DNA of 64,000 bases from Akanthomyces muscarius (Eukaryota > Ascomycota > Sordariomycetes > Hypocreales > Cordycipitaceae): NCBI RefSeq assembly GCF_028009165.1, contig NC_079244.1:3906001-3970000 (forward strand), given 5' to 3'. How positions within the stretch are numbered: position 1 is the first letter of the stretch; each line of letters starts with the position of its first letter. Positions 32,123 through 45,278 of the stretch are shown here, in pieces. Under the pieces are notes generated by a model that was not told the origin of the DNA, ran no database searches, and saw only the letters and a program-made list of their open reading frames with translations. The translations under genes were made by a program, and so were the position numbers.

Positions 32123-32543
32123 GAAAAGAGCTGTTTCCCAACGGATTCTGGCGTGCCCTTTGAAATTTCTAGCGTTCCTAGACTAGGATGATTTGCATAT
32201 CAAGAATTGACCGCCATGCATACCGATTGAGCTACTTTGATTAGTACAGCAACTTGTACGATTAACGGACTCGATTCCCGCATTGAAATAAAAAATAAAA
32301 AATAAAAAAATATCTATTAGTCACAGTGTGCAATGCGTTCATGCATCGATGGCTACTGTACTTCCCAGCCAGAAGATCCACATTCCTGAACACAGATGAG
32401 ATAGATTACAATAAAAGTTGCTTCGTAAGGCTATTATTCTCCTTAACCTCATACTGACTGTCGCTGATTCCTTTGGGCTTCTGAAAACAGAGCCATGAGA
32501 TGTAGGGAAGAGATTTTGACAAGCGCGCTATTAGGTCGCAAGT
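32123..32543. other. Convergent 3' region, TLC gene / SLA1
   Basis: Includes an A-rich (AAAAAAT)n-like tract at about 32287-32310. No gene. Confidence 0.5.
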
Positions 32544-35500
32544 TTAGAAGCCAAATGGGTTTTGGGGCGCTGCAGTGATTGACCAGTGAGCATAGCGAAC
32601 AATAGAAGGATAGGCACTGCGGTAGACTTACTAGCTTGCGACAAGTTTGCTCGACGCCCTGTCGGCTGGGCGGTCAGTTTCTTGGCATCAGTAACACCAA
32701 AACGTACTGGTGGTGGTGGCCCTGTCTTTTGAGGTTGGAGAGCTTGCGAAGGTTTAGGATCAAAAGAGTTGAAACCAGTAGCCTGCGGCTGCGGCATGAG
32801 AGCCATTCCAGTTCGTTGAGGTTCAAGGGCGAGGGGTAGGTAGTTGTTCACATTGCCCTGGCTGGCCTGGCCGAATGGGGACTGGAAGTGAGGAGGGTAG
32901 GCCGTATGCTGTGCTTGAAGCGGCGAAAACTGGTTAGGAGCGCCCGGATCTTGAAACGGGCTCGGTGTTGGAGCCCCTGTGTACATCGGCTGCATATATT
33001 GCGCGCCTGGTTGTTGATACGGTAGCACAGAAGGCTGATTTTGCACACTGCCATATCCCGTCATGGTCGGTTGCAGGGCCTGAAGCTGCTGCATCTGAGA
33101 TGTATACTGCTGTTGAAGTCGCGCTTGAGTCATGTCGTTAAGACTTTGGCCTGGCGGAGCAGGTTGTCCCTGAACGAGACCGGTCATCTGCATTGACAAT
33201 GCTGGCGTTGCAAAAGCACTGTGCTGTTGAGGTGCGGATATGGGACGCTGCGCCGGGGGAGGTGGGAGAGACCCCTGTCCAGCGGGTATGGTTGGTGTCG
33301 GCCGTTGTCGCGCAAGGGATTTCGGTGATGAAGGACCGCCTGTTTGCGAACCTGGTACGGCAGAAAAGAATGAAGGACTGGCTCCTGGCAGCGGCGGAGC
33401 TTGTGATACCGTTGACGCGGGGACTGATGGGTTCACAGTAGACTCCGACTGTTTTACAGGCTCAGCTTTGGCCGGCTCTAGAGGTGTGCTGAGCATGGAC
33501 AAGTCTTTCATGGAATCCGTTAGTGTCGGCATGACCGGTGCCGGGGTGGGTGCAGGCTCAGCAGGCTTCGCAATCTTCTCAGGATGAGGCTGCTTGCTAG
33601 GCTTTACCTCCCAGGCATCGTCGTCGAAGCCACCCGACGAGGGCTTAGATTGCCCACGAATGGGACTGCTCTCAGACTTAACCTCCGAGTCCTTTGAGAG
33701 AGCTGCCGCGTCTACAACATCACTCGTCTGGACAGCGGGCGCCGGGCGGCCCTTGCGAGTGTTGTTGCGAAGCGTGCCTCCGGGCCCTGAAAATAGTCCT
33801 CCGCTGCTGCTGTCACCCTCAGCGTTCCGTTCTCGTCCAAATTTCGTATCCAGAGCTCGCATAATCTTGATGATGTCGCCTTCTCGAACACCAAGTGTCC
33901 GTAGAACAACGGCGTTGATGTCAGGAAGGACGCTTTCATCCATAGAGTCTCGGAGAAATGCCTGAGCATAGCGTTCGCACAATCCAACGGGAACGTCACA
34001 AGAGAGGAAGAACTGAAACCAGTCGTATTCAGGCTTCTTGTGCCTTTCGACTTTGGCGCCAGGTGGTTCACTTGGCCGGTTCGTCGATTTCGAGCGCCGC
34101 ACATCGGCGAGGGGTTTTTCGTCCTCCAGCGAAATGCCTGTAAGGTTTTCGACGTATTCCAAATCTTCCCGCGACATTTTCGTTATTGGAACAGCAATCT
34201 TGACTCCATTCATTTTATGCAAATGAATTTTGCCGTCTCGAAGTCCGAGAAACTGCGCCTCCACACTGAACGACTTGGAACGATCTGTCCAAGTGCGAAC
34301 TTTGCTCGCATCGGGTTCTGTGCAAATGCAACTGTTAGTATAACAAAGCCGGCTTTGTTTACGGTTGAAATCATACTTGATTTGCTCTTAGAAGAGTTGC
34401 CGTTTTCGCCACGGCCATTCTCGCGACGGCTACGCTATTGTTGACAGTTAGCCTGGATTTAACAAATATGGAATATTGGTCGATGGGACTGTACCTGCTG
34501 AGGCTCTTTACTGGCCTTCAGAGCCTCTTTGGTGAGCCTCATCTCTTCCATACGATTCTGCTCGACGGAGGACATGCCACTGCGACCGCCAGCCTCAATA
34601 AGGGGGGGGGTGACGGCGCCGATGATTTCAATGTAGCTGCTGGGAACGACCCCCTCCTTGCCGTTTTTAAGTCGACGCAACTGCCACCACTCTTCGCTTC
34701 TGGAGTCGTCCAAAATAATGACTTCATCACCAGCTGCGACAGTAACCTCATCCTGGCCTTGGGCCATAAAATCATACAGGACCTTCCCTTTTCGTTGATA
34801 GCGCTGCGTTCCAGCCAATATGACTTCCTTCAGACCCTCGGCTCGTACAGCACCCGCCATTTCACCCAGCGCCAGTACGATTTCTTCTGCTGTATCCTTG
34901 GCACCAGCGTGGAAGTCGATACTCTTGCTGGGACGGACTAATTCCATGAAGACATGCTTTCCTTCGCGAGAGTAGTGCGTCATTTTATCGGCACTCCACT
35001 CCTGTGGAGGGGCATCCTGTGCTCGCTCTGGGGCAATAAGGAGCATGCCGGTCCCAAGATTGATGCCCAATGTGGTTGGCATCTTCTTCCTTTTGCCCAT
35101 CACAGATACCATCTCACTGATATTATACATGTGAAACCCACCAGGTGTTCTGTGAGGTTCGGAGGGATCAGATCGTTCGTTGGAATCGGGCATGCCGTAG
35201 TCGTCTGAGTTGCTTCGAGCGTGCATGGACTGCGTGGGCCTTGGCCGGGAAGGCAAGGCTGGTGACTTGATGGATTCTTCGTCGGACGGCGCTGAACGCT
35301 CAGACATAGGCTGGGCAGGCGGGGTAGCAGGCTTCACCGCAGCCGCTCGTCCCTGCAGGACTCCGGCCAACGCAGAAGCCGGACCTGCAGGACTGGGGGT
35401 CGATACGGCACTATCCTCTACAACATCCGGCTCCGTTGCGAAGGAGCGAGGCCTTGCCGGTAGTGCCGGGGCCGACGTTTGGGAGTTCTCATGATCGGCC

Positions 35501-35961
35501 GCGACTCCCGAATCCATGTCTATGTAGTTCGCTGGAACGAACCCAAATTCATCGTCCAATCCGACAAGAATCCAGTCTGGGTCAGATGTGTCGAATACGT
35601 CGAGAACAGCATTTTCGTGGAAAGACAGCTCTTCATCAGTTTGTCGAGTGTACTCGTAAATGGCGTGGGCTTGGCTCAGCGCGGGGGCCTAGTGACCAAC
35701 ATTATTAGCACATTTTGTCTGTATCGGGCTTCGTTACTTCCAAATTGCCTGGGTCGTTCATACAGTCTCGACATAGTTGTGAGGTACGAGTCCTGTGGGC
35801 TCATCCTCATCGTCGGCGCCAGCTTTCCTTTTGGCTTTCCACCAGCCATCGTCGTCGTTCTTTTCAACAATGTAAAGCAAATCTCCCTCAGTAATGGTAA
35901 GCTCACCCTCAGATTGTGGCTGGTAGTCGTAGAGCGCCCGATACACCCCGAGAAACCCCAT
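32544..35961 (-). CDS. SLA1: Actin cytoskeleton-regulatory endocytic adaptor SLA1
   Basis: Endocytic coat adaptor linking cargo, clathrin and the Las17/actin machinery. Exons 35961-35764, 35688-34495, 34434-34377, 34317-32632 and 32569-32544 join to 1053 residues. Domains in order: SH3-1 (1-66, ALYDYQPQSEGELTITEGD), SH3-2 (about 67-135), SH3-3 (about 359-415, KVLYDFMAQGQDEVTVAAGDE), SHD1 (about 484-545, RTWTDRSKSFSVEAQFLG), SAM-like SHD2 (about 575-645), then a Pro/Gln-rich tail with repeated TG-containing segments (MTGLVQG, PTMTGYG, KTGPPPP), as expected for Pan1/End3-linked regions. The last intron restores the ending ATPQNPFGF. Each domain sits in the usual order. Confidence 0.95.
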
Positions 35962-36728
35962 GGCGATGTCGGGTGCCCTAGAACGCAAGCAGTTCTTGAC
36001 TGTGTGGTTCTTTCAGGGCCCTGTGAGACAAGCAAGCCGGTTCGTAAGGTGTTGAAAGGTTCGATAATGATAGTGGACGTCGTCAGCGGGACATGGGGAG
36101 CACAATTCCTGGGGCGCAAGAGGGCAACTTGATGGGACCGGCCGGATTCACAGCCACGCCAGTTGCAGAGGGCCCCTTGGTCGTAGGCTAGTCAGTAAAT
36201 GCGGGTGAGGTAAGCAGTTTGTACCTACTGGTATGTGCCTCGACAGCTAGGTACCGGGCTTGCATGTCATTCGGCCCCCTGTGTTCTGGCTGCTCCATTT
36301 TTAACGTGACGCGTCCCAAATAGCGCTGAAGCGTGTGCCTCTTCCACGGGATGATGTCACAAATTTGTATGCCGTATCTACCATCAGAAGCACATTTTGA
36401 ACACTGCTTCTCACGAGGCACCATAAAGCTCCCATGTGTATTGCAGATAAATTATGCAGTTATGCAGGAAATACATCTAGGATACAAAAAGAAAAAAAAA
36501 TAAGAAAAAAAGACATCCTTCAGCGAGCTTTTGAGCAAATGGACTACTTAAACTAGTAACAAGGTTGATCCAGTTGAGGGATCCTAAATATTATAACAAA
36601 AGCTGGATGACATCGTTGAGACTAGGGTCGAAGACAAGCTGGTTGGGCGTCGCGGCATCGGTGCGCCCATCTTCGAAACCGGGTCTATCGCCAGAGGCGC
36701 CACATTTAAGTGGCAGTTTTGCCAGTTG
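35962..36728. other. SLA1 promoter and AMD1 3' flank
   Basis: 0.77 kb, no coding signal. It contains GTACCTACT at 36221-36229, the same 9-mer that is duplicated around the transposon, and purine-rich A tracts near 36485-36510. Confidence 0.6.
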
Positions 36729-39675
36729 TTAATTTCCATTGGGGTTCTTTTCATGACTGAGGCTCTTCAAGCTGCCACTACGATGCTCTCTGGCAAGTAT
36801 ACCAGGGAATAGGCGCGGGTCGCTCCCAGAAAGGTGCAAGTCTGCGACGCTATCGGAATGAAGGGTCCTCGAACTTGATGTCCCTGCGTGCTCCGTATTT
36901 GGCTTGCTGCGAGTGCCATTTTTAATTGATAGGGATGACGGAGCTTGTGGATTGCCGTATGCTGGTATCTGATGGTTGCTTGTTTTGGTTATGCCAGATT
37001 CGCTCGCAGCATCGTACGCGGAAAATCGCTGAAGCCTGGGAAATCGTTAAAACGTATCTCAAATAGCGGTTCTGTGTGTCCCACTTACACATCTCTTTCT
37101 TGCATCAGCGTGAGATAACGGAACTCCTCGCGGCGATCTGGTACGTTGGTTTTCACCATCTTGTTTCCTTCCTTGCCAGGCTTCTCGAAATCAGGGCCGA
37201 GCCACTGCTGCTTGATTGCTCGCTCATAGCCACTCTGCTTGACCGAGTTCTTTGCTAATTCGCACATGTCCACGGAGCTCAGCTTACAAATCTGCGCCGC
37301 AACGGCATACTCTTCAATGAGTGGCTCTTTTGTGAAGGCAAACTGGAGAGGATCATCCGTAGAGAGTGACACGTTGAGACCACGTTTAAAGTACTGATGG
37401 AAGGGATTTCTCTCGTATGCGAGGAACAGAGCGTTGTTGCTGAGTGGTGACATGGCCATGCCAATTTGCTCCAGATAAAATATATACTGGAGCAGAGGCA
37501 CCTTCCGGAGCAAAAGGCCGTGGCTAATGCTGTGACAGCACAGGGCAGCAACAGCTAAGTGCTCACTGTCGCCAGCCTCGCCACAGTGTGGGCGAAGCGT
37601 AAAAGTGTTGAACCCACGTCTCTTCCTCCAGAAGTTCAAAGAAGCCATGTTCGCAAAAGTATAGTATATCCAATAGCTGTATGGCGGGTTTTGCGCGCCG
37701 TCCCATTCCTTTGGTACTGGAAACTTGCGGAAGAGTCGGCGTTCCACTTTGCTTTCGTCGTCGACGCTGTCGAACCCAATAACGCGCTGAAGGAAGATGT
37801 GTAGCTTTGGATGACTCGCTGGGTCTTTTGTAACTTCGAATAGAGGCTGGAATAAGTTCTTGATGACTTGTTCAAACGACTCCATGAGACCACTACCCTT
37901 GTAGACGTCGTATAGCCGAGGAATTTGGATGAGCCAGCGAACGTTGTGGGAGAAAAGCTTGTTATCCACCACCCATGCAGCCAACTTGTCCCATTCATCG
38001 ATAGTTTTGCCGTAGATCGAAATACGCCACTCAACCATTTGATACTTGCTAGATTCAAGGTCTTCGATGACTTCCTGGGTGATCTCTGCCAGATATCGCC
38101 CGTGAATGAAGTTGTCAGTCTTCAGAAATATAGTTCTCAGACGAGACTCCCCGATAGGGTTGTATTTGAGATTGAACTTGTCGAATCTGTGGAAAGAATC
38201 CGTGTGGGCCTACAATGTTGGAGTCAGTCCAGGTTCATTCAGCTTCGATGGTTCTTTTGTTGACTCACGTGCATGTCAAGAGTATCAATGCTCAGATCAT
38301 AAGCAGTGAGATTGATACTAGCAAAGACTTCGGCCAGGGTGAGGTGCTTTCCATCCCTATACAGAACCACCTCGTTGGGATATTTCTTCATCTTGCTCTT
38401 AATAAATCGTAGCAGATGCTTTTGGTTCATACAAGCAGAATGATGAACGTGGGTATCAACCTTTCGGACATTGTAGAAGTCTCTATGGGGTACCTTTTTG
38501 CTGTCCGCTGTTTCTTGGTATTCGTTCAGAAGGGCGTAAAGATTAAATTTGCCCTCCAGGTACTGCAACCTTCGAAAGGCGAAACTTTTGCTCGGACCAT
38601 CAGATGAGACTTTTAAGATGGATTCCAGGTCCATGTAGAATTCTCTGATGGTTGGAATCTTGATTGCGGGCTCCGTGGCAGATTCATCATCCAGGACCTG
38701 GTAAACGCCGTTTGAATCAAGCTGAAAACTACAGCCATCGTTTCCTGGCAGAGGCATCAGGCCATCCATGTCAAATTCTTGGCTGGAATCATTCGCAGAG
38801 GTTGCTTTGTGTGGCGCGAAGCGGGAGTTAGCATGGCTAGCCTCTCTCCATGCTGGCTCTGGGGGTGGCGGGTAGATCTCCCAATCTTCGCCGTCTCTAG
38901 GATTGTCATCCGGGCCTTGCGAAGACAACGCGATATAGCGGCGGCGCAAATCAACAATTTTTTGGATGTCTCTTGTGATGGCGGCCAATTCAGTCGTGAC
39001 GTGCGGTTCCGTATCAAGAAAGCTATTGCTAGCTAGTCCTGAATTTGACACACCAGGCATGCGCTGCTCTTGAAGCATAGCACTGGCCTGTGCAGCAGAC
39101 ATTGGTATCTGACTTGGATGCACACGGCTCAACGGCGATGTTTCATGAGATGACACGTCTTCTATCGTAGTAAGCAATAGCCGATGAATGTTGTTACTGG
39201 AATTTGTCACGTACCGCCATCTTGCTCCAGGATGAGGGAGTCTGCACCATACTCAGTCGCTGGGCGAGAGCCAGCTTGGATTAGAGGACTTTGCTGGGGC
39301 GTTTTCTGCACCCACTCGCTGCTATCACCTCTCAAATCAATCTGACTACGTTGGTAGAACAGCTTCGCATCGGTCTGGGTCATCTGGCGTTCGGCAACAG
39401 GGTCGTAAAAAGTGGTCCGCTTTGGGACATCGCGGAGGAGCATCCCTTCTTGTAGCTCTTCTGCCTGAGCGGGGTCTATTGCCTCAGATGCTTCGCCAGC
39501 CAGTTCAGAGTCTGCGATGCTGTGACCCGCTGACTCGTCATCCTCCCAGTCAGATTCACGTGTATGAACCTGAAAAGTCAACTCATGGCTCTTAAATTGA
39601 GATTGTTCACCTATGATGGCACCGATTCGTCAGAAACATGAATTGGTACACCGATTCTCAGCACCTACCAGCCAT
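36729..39675 (-). CDS. AMD1: AMP deaminase
   Basis: Zinc enzyme converting AMP to IMP in the purine nucleotide cycle. Exons 39675-39669, 39610-39215, 39161-38269, 38209-37089 and 37035-36729 give 907 residues. The first coding exon is only 7 nt (ATGGCTG). Catalytic marks: [16 protein letters not shown] (metal His pair, about residue 372), [14 protein letters not shown], and [21 protein letters not shown] (about 706-726, the conserved Asp pair). The last intron was placed with donor GT|GTAAGT at 37088 and acceptor TTTCCCAG, which keeps a Ser/Asn-rich tail of about 100 residues open to TAA. The regulatory N-terminus is variable, as usual. Confidence 0.94.
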
Positions 39676-40279
39676 CTTGCGGTCTCTTGCGCGCCGTGGC
39701 CTAAGAGTTGCAGGAGTTTCTCGAATCTGTCTGTTGCGAACAGCTTATTGTGTCCCGACACCAGTCAAAAAGACAGTACAGGTGTGCGCCCTTACCGGAG
39801 CTCTCAATATGGTACTTATGCGGCTTGTCTTTTTTTGCTTTTGCTGTTTTGCTCCTCTCTTCCACAGGTTTTGATTTTGGACTGGCTTGGCTCCCTGGGC
39901 CTTTTGGAAACGACTCTCGAGATCAGCAGTCAGAAAAGTAGATGAGAGGCTTATGTATAGATAACAATGAGAATGGACTCGAGGGACAGGGTCAAGATAC
40001 AAGTAAGTACTGGTGAAGAAATAAATGTTTGGGGAAGCCTACTGTCATAGTGGGTAAAACTGCTGGATCTCGAGTCAGAGGGTGGGGTTGGTGGATAACA
40101 GCGTCCGAAGTCAGGAGTCGGTAGGCGGAGGTTGCCTATATCCGATACTATGTATCAATGGAAGCAGTGCCACGGTATCACGCACATAAGAAATATCTGA
40201 GTTCACGGGAGCCGTTTGTTCCCACTATGTGTACCTGTCAATCACGTAAAATCCTTCTATTTTCTGCTGGGTCTAAAGT
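39676..40279. other. Intergenic region between AMD1 5' end and the YEA4-type gene 3' end
   Basis: Promoter of AMD1 and 3' flank of the transporter gene; nothing recognised beyond T-rich runs at about 39830-39870. Confidence 0.5.
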
Positions 40280-41598
40280 TTATATGTTCTTCTTTGTTTC
40301 CGGGTTTCTCGTCACCGACTTTGCAGCGTTGCTTTTAGAGTCCAACGTGTACAATGCACCCCCTCCAAACACTAGCAACGCGCCAATAACAGTTCCCACC
40401 GCCAAGGAGTTTCCAAACAGCCAGATGCTAAGAAGCAGGCTCACAAGTTTCCGAATATTGAGGACGATAGTGACAGTCAAGGCAGAGGATGCTGCCGCCA
40501 GCAAATTGACCCCTCGGATGCAGGCGTACTGCGTCAAGATGTTCGCTGCGACGTTGGCAAGCTGGCTCGGTGCTTGAATTCCAAAGGTGTGAGATAATAC
40601 CACTGGATGGGAATTGGACAGAGAGCGGAATGTCCGCAGCATAGCTGGTGCGAAGGGCAAGAATAAAGGCAAAGAAAGAATATGAGAATAGAACAGATTC
40701 TCTCGCCACTGTGGTCCGTAGGCTCTGTATGTCGCTTCTGTATACAAACCCATGATGGCAGACAGGATTTGCGCAACGAAAAGAATGATGAGCCCGGTGC
40801 TGAAGGCGGTTTTGGACGAAGTATTGGATGTTGACTAGAAAGAGCGTAAGTGCTATGCTAAAATCGGTGGAGGATCGCCCTACCTTATTTGCTGCGTCTG
40901 ACCAAGCTGCCTGGATGACGCCTATGCTGAGTAGTACTACAGACATGATCTGCATTTTGGAGTACCTTTTGCCGTAAAGGTAACCCGCAATCATGGTTGT
41001 TATACTACCTCCAGATCGAAGAATAATATGAACTGGCACCGAGATATCGTAGCTGAAGGCATGGTTGTTCAAGACATTGATGGCGAAGAACAAAACAATG
41101 TTGACAGCCCATCGGCTGAGGGGGACTTTAGTCGGCGCCAGGAAAAGAGGTGGCCGCTTATAATCAAACTGAGATACATAGCCGGTTACGGCGACAAAAG
41201 AAAATTGAACGAATGTAAGTAGAGTGCCTGCAAGCAATTAGCGGCCAGTTGTTAAGAGCAGATATAAAGAACACAGCTCACCACTGCCCGATTCAAAACT
41301 ATATAGATAGCGATTAGCCATGTGCAAATCACCACCGCGAGCGCTCCTTACTTGATGATCGACTCCAGTGCATAAACCTATGATTGAATTATTAGATGTT
41401 GTTCGGATATCTCTCAGCCAGGATCATCGCCGCACTTACGTTTGAACAGCAGCCGCCAAACACAAGTCCGAGCATTGCAAACGCAGCGAAGGCAGAGGGG
41501 CCAACCTCGGCGGCAATGGAGGTTTTTGTTTCGTCATTTTTTATGGCGCGTTTTTCATTGTGATTCTTGGCAGCATTGGCGTGTCGAGCTTCTCGCAT
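40280..41598 (-). CDS. YEA4: Nucleotide-sugar transporter, YEA4/SLC35B4 family
   Basis: ER/Golgi UAA-family transporter; the yeast homologue moves UDP-GlcNAc used in chitin synthesis. Exons 41598-41440, 41377-41352, 41298-41282, 41227-40884 and 40834-40280 join to 366 residues, including a 17-nt and a 26-nt exon that together encode VYALESIINFESGSG. About ten hydrophobic helices are visible. Family motifs include GLVFGGCCSNV, VPLSRWAVNIVLFFAINVLNN, FSYDISVPVHIILRSGG, GYLYGKRYS and NILTQYACIRGVNLL, with a lysine-rich C-terminus (ETKKNI) that could act as an ER retrieval signal. Confidence 0.9.
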
Positions 41599-42308
41599 TG
41601 TTGCTGTGGTAGTCTGAAGAAGGTGCGGGAGCCAAAATTGAAACGTGGACGTGAAGCTGCACCCAGCTAGTACGTACCTACTATTTACGCCTGACCTTTG
41701 GGTGGACCCCACAATGTGTGAAGAGTGCCTACCTAAGTATTAGTCGCCTAGTACGTACTCACCCTGACCACACAATCTGGCTGTAGACCACGCAAACTCG
41801 GTTTTGTTTATGCTTTATTTTCACGTTCATTTTTACGTTGCTAGACTGCTAGATGATTTCAAGTGTTATTTCTTTTGTCGCGGCCCCCCGAGCCAATTTT
41901 TTTGGTTCCCTTTTGTTTGTTTCTTTCTTTCTTTCCTAACGTCTATCTCTGATCTGACTGCACAGATTGCTCTTTCCGCTAAGCGGTTTTTCCATATCGG
42001 ATGTAGCACACAGTCACCAGAGTCGCCACTAGCTACAAGCAGAATGCCGGCATAATGAGCAAGTCTCTTCTTCAAGCACCGACCAGTAGGCCACGGGTCT
42101 GTCCGAGAAGACTGGCGATAGAGCCCCTCTCGGCATCGCTACTAGAATCATGGATTGAGCATCAGTTCGTTAACAACGAAATCTTCAGATGACGTTGTCT
42201 AATGCGACGATCATTGACACCTGGCGAAGGTGCGCAAATCCGGAGTACATTCCCAGCAGTTGATAGTTCAACGTCCTTTCCAATGCTTTCGGCACGCCCT
42301 GTAGGTAA
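41599..42308. other. Intergenic region, transporter promoter and CDC55 3' flank
   Basis: Contains GTACCTACT at 41674-41682, related TACCTAAGTA words near 41731, and a T/C-rich tract at 41908-41938. No coding signal. Confidence 0.55.
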
Positions 42309-44044
42309 CTACAGAGCGGAGAAAACAAAGAGCTGTCAAGTTGCCAACGTTAGCTGCCGATTCGTACAAAGCTTGTTTTTTCAGGTTAACATACATTATT
42401 GGTTGCTGCAATAGCAATGCTGTCTTCAAATGGATGCCAGCTCATATGTAGAATCTTCTTGTTAAAGTCGATTTGGTCTGCATCTGTCTCTTTGCGCATG
42501 CGTTGTGCCCCAGGGCTCCCGGCTCGTGAGCCATTCTTCTTGCCATTCGAGGTCGGGCTTGTGGAAGTGTTGATAGGAGTGGGCACGCCAACCTTCTTCG
42601 CCTTGAAAGCAGATTTGTCTGCTTGAAGAACGACTTCAACTTCTTTATCCGGATCAGACGGGTAGATCATAAAGTTGTTGTTGTAGCTGCCCGTCATCAC
42701 GTTCTTGGCATCGCCCGAGAAAACGACTTCGAATTTGTCGAAAATACTATCGTTCTCGTAGGTGTCACACAAGCGAGGTCGTAAGTGCTCATGAATAGGT
42801 ATCGTCTTCACCGGCTGCCGCTCCATGTTGATATCCCAAATCTTTACTGTGAGATAGTCGCGCGACAAAATGTATCGCCCATCGTAAGAAAAGCGCACGT
42901 CGGAAATGGATGAGATGATCTCGGAGAAGAAAGACCTTGACGATGGATCCTCGTCCTGTTCAAACACTATTTGGGAGGTTAGCAGGCGGAAAAGCTGGTT
43001 AGAGTGCTGGACATACTTTTTGCGTGTTGGTCGCAAAGCGCACTCTCTCTCATATCAGCAAGCTTAATCGTCCCCTTGGAGCTCGCGTACATGAACCAGT
43101 TGCAGCTAAGCGGATGGAACTCGGCAGCAGTGATGACCTCAGTCAGTTCTTCCATGTTCGCTGGCTTGATATCCACGATGTTGAAACTCTGGTCTTGAAT
43201 GTTCAGATTCCAGAGGTTGATTCGCAAGTCATCACTGCTGATGTAGGTCTCGCCGTCGCTATTCACGGAGATACTGTTGATGTGGTAGGCGTGCGCATTC
43301 GCATAAGTACGGCGAGGTACCGCTGCCACAACAGTGTCGTGGTGAGTGAGGCGTGGAAGCTTCAAGTCTGTCGCATTTCGGAAGTGCTGCGAAGTAGCCA
43401 GCGGTCGAGCGGCACCGCCACCTCCTACAGCACTTCCCGGAGTCAAATCATGCGACAAGTTATTCTCGGCAACAACTTTGAGCGATTTCTCAAACACCTT
43501 CCACAGCTTAATTGTTTTATCGTTTGTCGATAGGAGGTAGTGGGAGGCGTTTTGGCGTCGGCACCATTTGATTTTGTTGATCTTTTCTTCGATCTCGAGC
43601 GACTTGAGGTAGTCAAATTCGGGTTCGTGGGACTGAAACTCTGTGTGGAATTTGTATTCACATGATTTCTTCTGCAGGGGAAACAGTTAGCAGGTTCTCA
43701 TGAACGTGCAGTAGCCTCGAAGCAAATGTACGCACTGTCTCGTTGCGCTCGAACAAGACGACGCGGCCACCTTTGTCACCAGTGGCTAGGTAGTTGCCTG
43801 TATGATCGAACTCGACTGTCGAAATGATATCGGCTGGGGTCGATCGAGACGAGTTAGCATGCCGGCACCAGAGACTGCTGAGCTCACGGCGGGGAAGAAG
43901 TCAACGCACCCTCTGTGATGTCCTCCACGTCACCTTTATCACCGAAACACCTATCATTTGGTCAGCTGGATATGACAATAGCCCCCCATTATTCACGTAC
44001 TGCGTGAACTTCCACGTTGGCGAATTCGCCTCGCTATCAACCAT
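42309..44044 (-). CDS. CDC55: PP2A regulatory subunit B (B55)
   Basis: WD40 regulatory subunit directing protein phosphatase 2A in mitosis and morphogenesis. Exons 44044-44001, 43950-43910, 43833-43736, 43671-43017, 42966-42395 and 42332-42309 join to 477 residues. Family blocks: [100 protein letters not shown], and the last seven residues LFVFSAL encoded by a 24-nt terminal exon. A Ser/Thr/Asn-rich insert (about residues 400-440) before the last repeat is common in fungal B55. Confidence 0.96.
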
Positions 44045-45278
44045 CTTGGCTGACCGCGACTCTGGAAAACTAAGCGACGCGGGCGATGACCACCGAGAAT
44101 GAAATGAATGATAAAAAAGCCTCCAAGGGAAACGCCGTAGGAGTGTTTTTCAAAACCGGGGGTTTTCGGGTAGTAAAGGGCGGGATACAGATAGCTTTGC
44201 GCAGCTTGAGGTGCTGGTACAAGCCTTGATCGTGGTGATGGGTTGGACGGAGAGCGATGTGGATGATGTCGTCTGGCTTGGTGGGTCCAAAAGGGCAGCT
44301 CCCACAACAGCTGAGACGGCTGCTTGGATCGGTCACGCACACAGCAGGAAGCAACAGTTTGGTTGACAAGAAGAAGCTCTTCGAGTACGAGAAATTTGAG
44401 GCATTTACAATGTTACGTGTGTCTTTTGCGATGCGTTTTACACAGTGCAATTGGGCTTTCTACTATGTAGCTGCATGGCGTCTTGCACACAACCAACTTC
44501 CATTGGTTCAGCGCCGCTGGTGGTCGCGGTGCGCTGGGGGCTGCCACCCGGTAGTGTGTCTACGCGGGAGGGGGGGTGTTTTTGGACAGGGCACCTAAGA
44601 GGTCCTCGGTTTGCAACATTTTCCTCCTATCGTGTCGGATATCAGCGCACCTAGTCGTATCAGAAATTTTATATTTTTTTATCTATAACGTGTTAAGTAT
44701 TCTAATACCCTAACAGAATAAGATGAATATATATTAATCCTAACACTATATATAACGCCTTCCTAAAAACAGTCCCCTTATGTGTAGGTACTCAAGTTGG
44801 TAAGGTGCCTAACCTACTGAGTACCTAGTACGTTGTTAAGGTAGCCGGGTAGTAGGTGCGTTTGCAGCAAATGCCGTTCCACAATCTACCGATTACTAGG
44901 TACGAAAAGCGCTGAGGCAGGAGAAATTTGACATGGTCCTTGGGTCTGAAGTCGTTCGATTTTGTTGTTTTTGTAAACACCATCGCACGCGGAAAATGCG
45001 GCTTTGTGTGCGTCTTATCTAACTACCAAGTTTGTCTTCCTTGGCCAGAGAAGCATGCTAACTAAATCGCTGGAGCTCATGACTTACTGGTGTTACCCAC
45101 ACTTACTACATCTGCCGAGGTTTGCGCCATAATAATGTCAAAGCTCTAGTCATCAAAGTGAAGAAAGTCAACCTGATTTCACCGAGACACACTCCAGCCT
45201 TGGCGCCTATCTGTCTGTCGCTCCATGTCGAGTATTTGAACACTTGCTATCTCCAGTACCTGGAACAGGAACGCCCAA
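44045..45278. other. Long intergenic region between CDC55 and the next gene
   Basis: 1.2 kb without genes. It holds an AT-rich islet of about 110 bp (44655-44765) in otherwise GC-balanced DNA, then a cluster of TACCTA/TAGGTA words (44785-44905). Confidence 0.6.
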
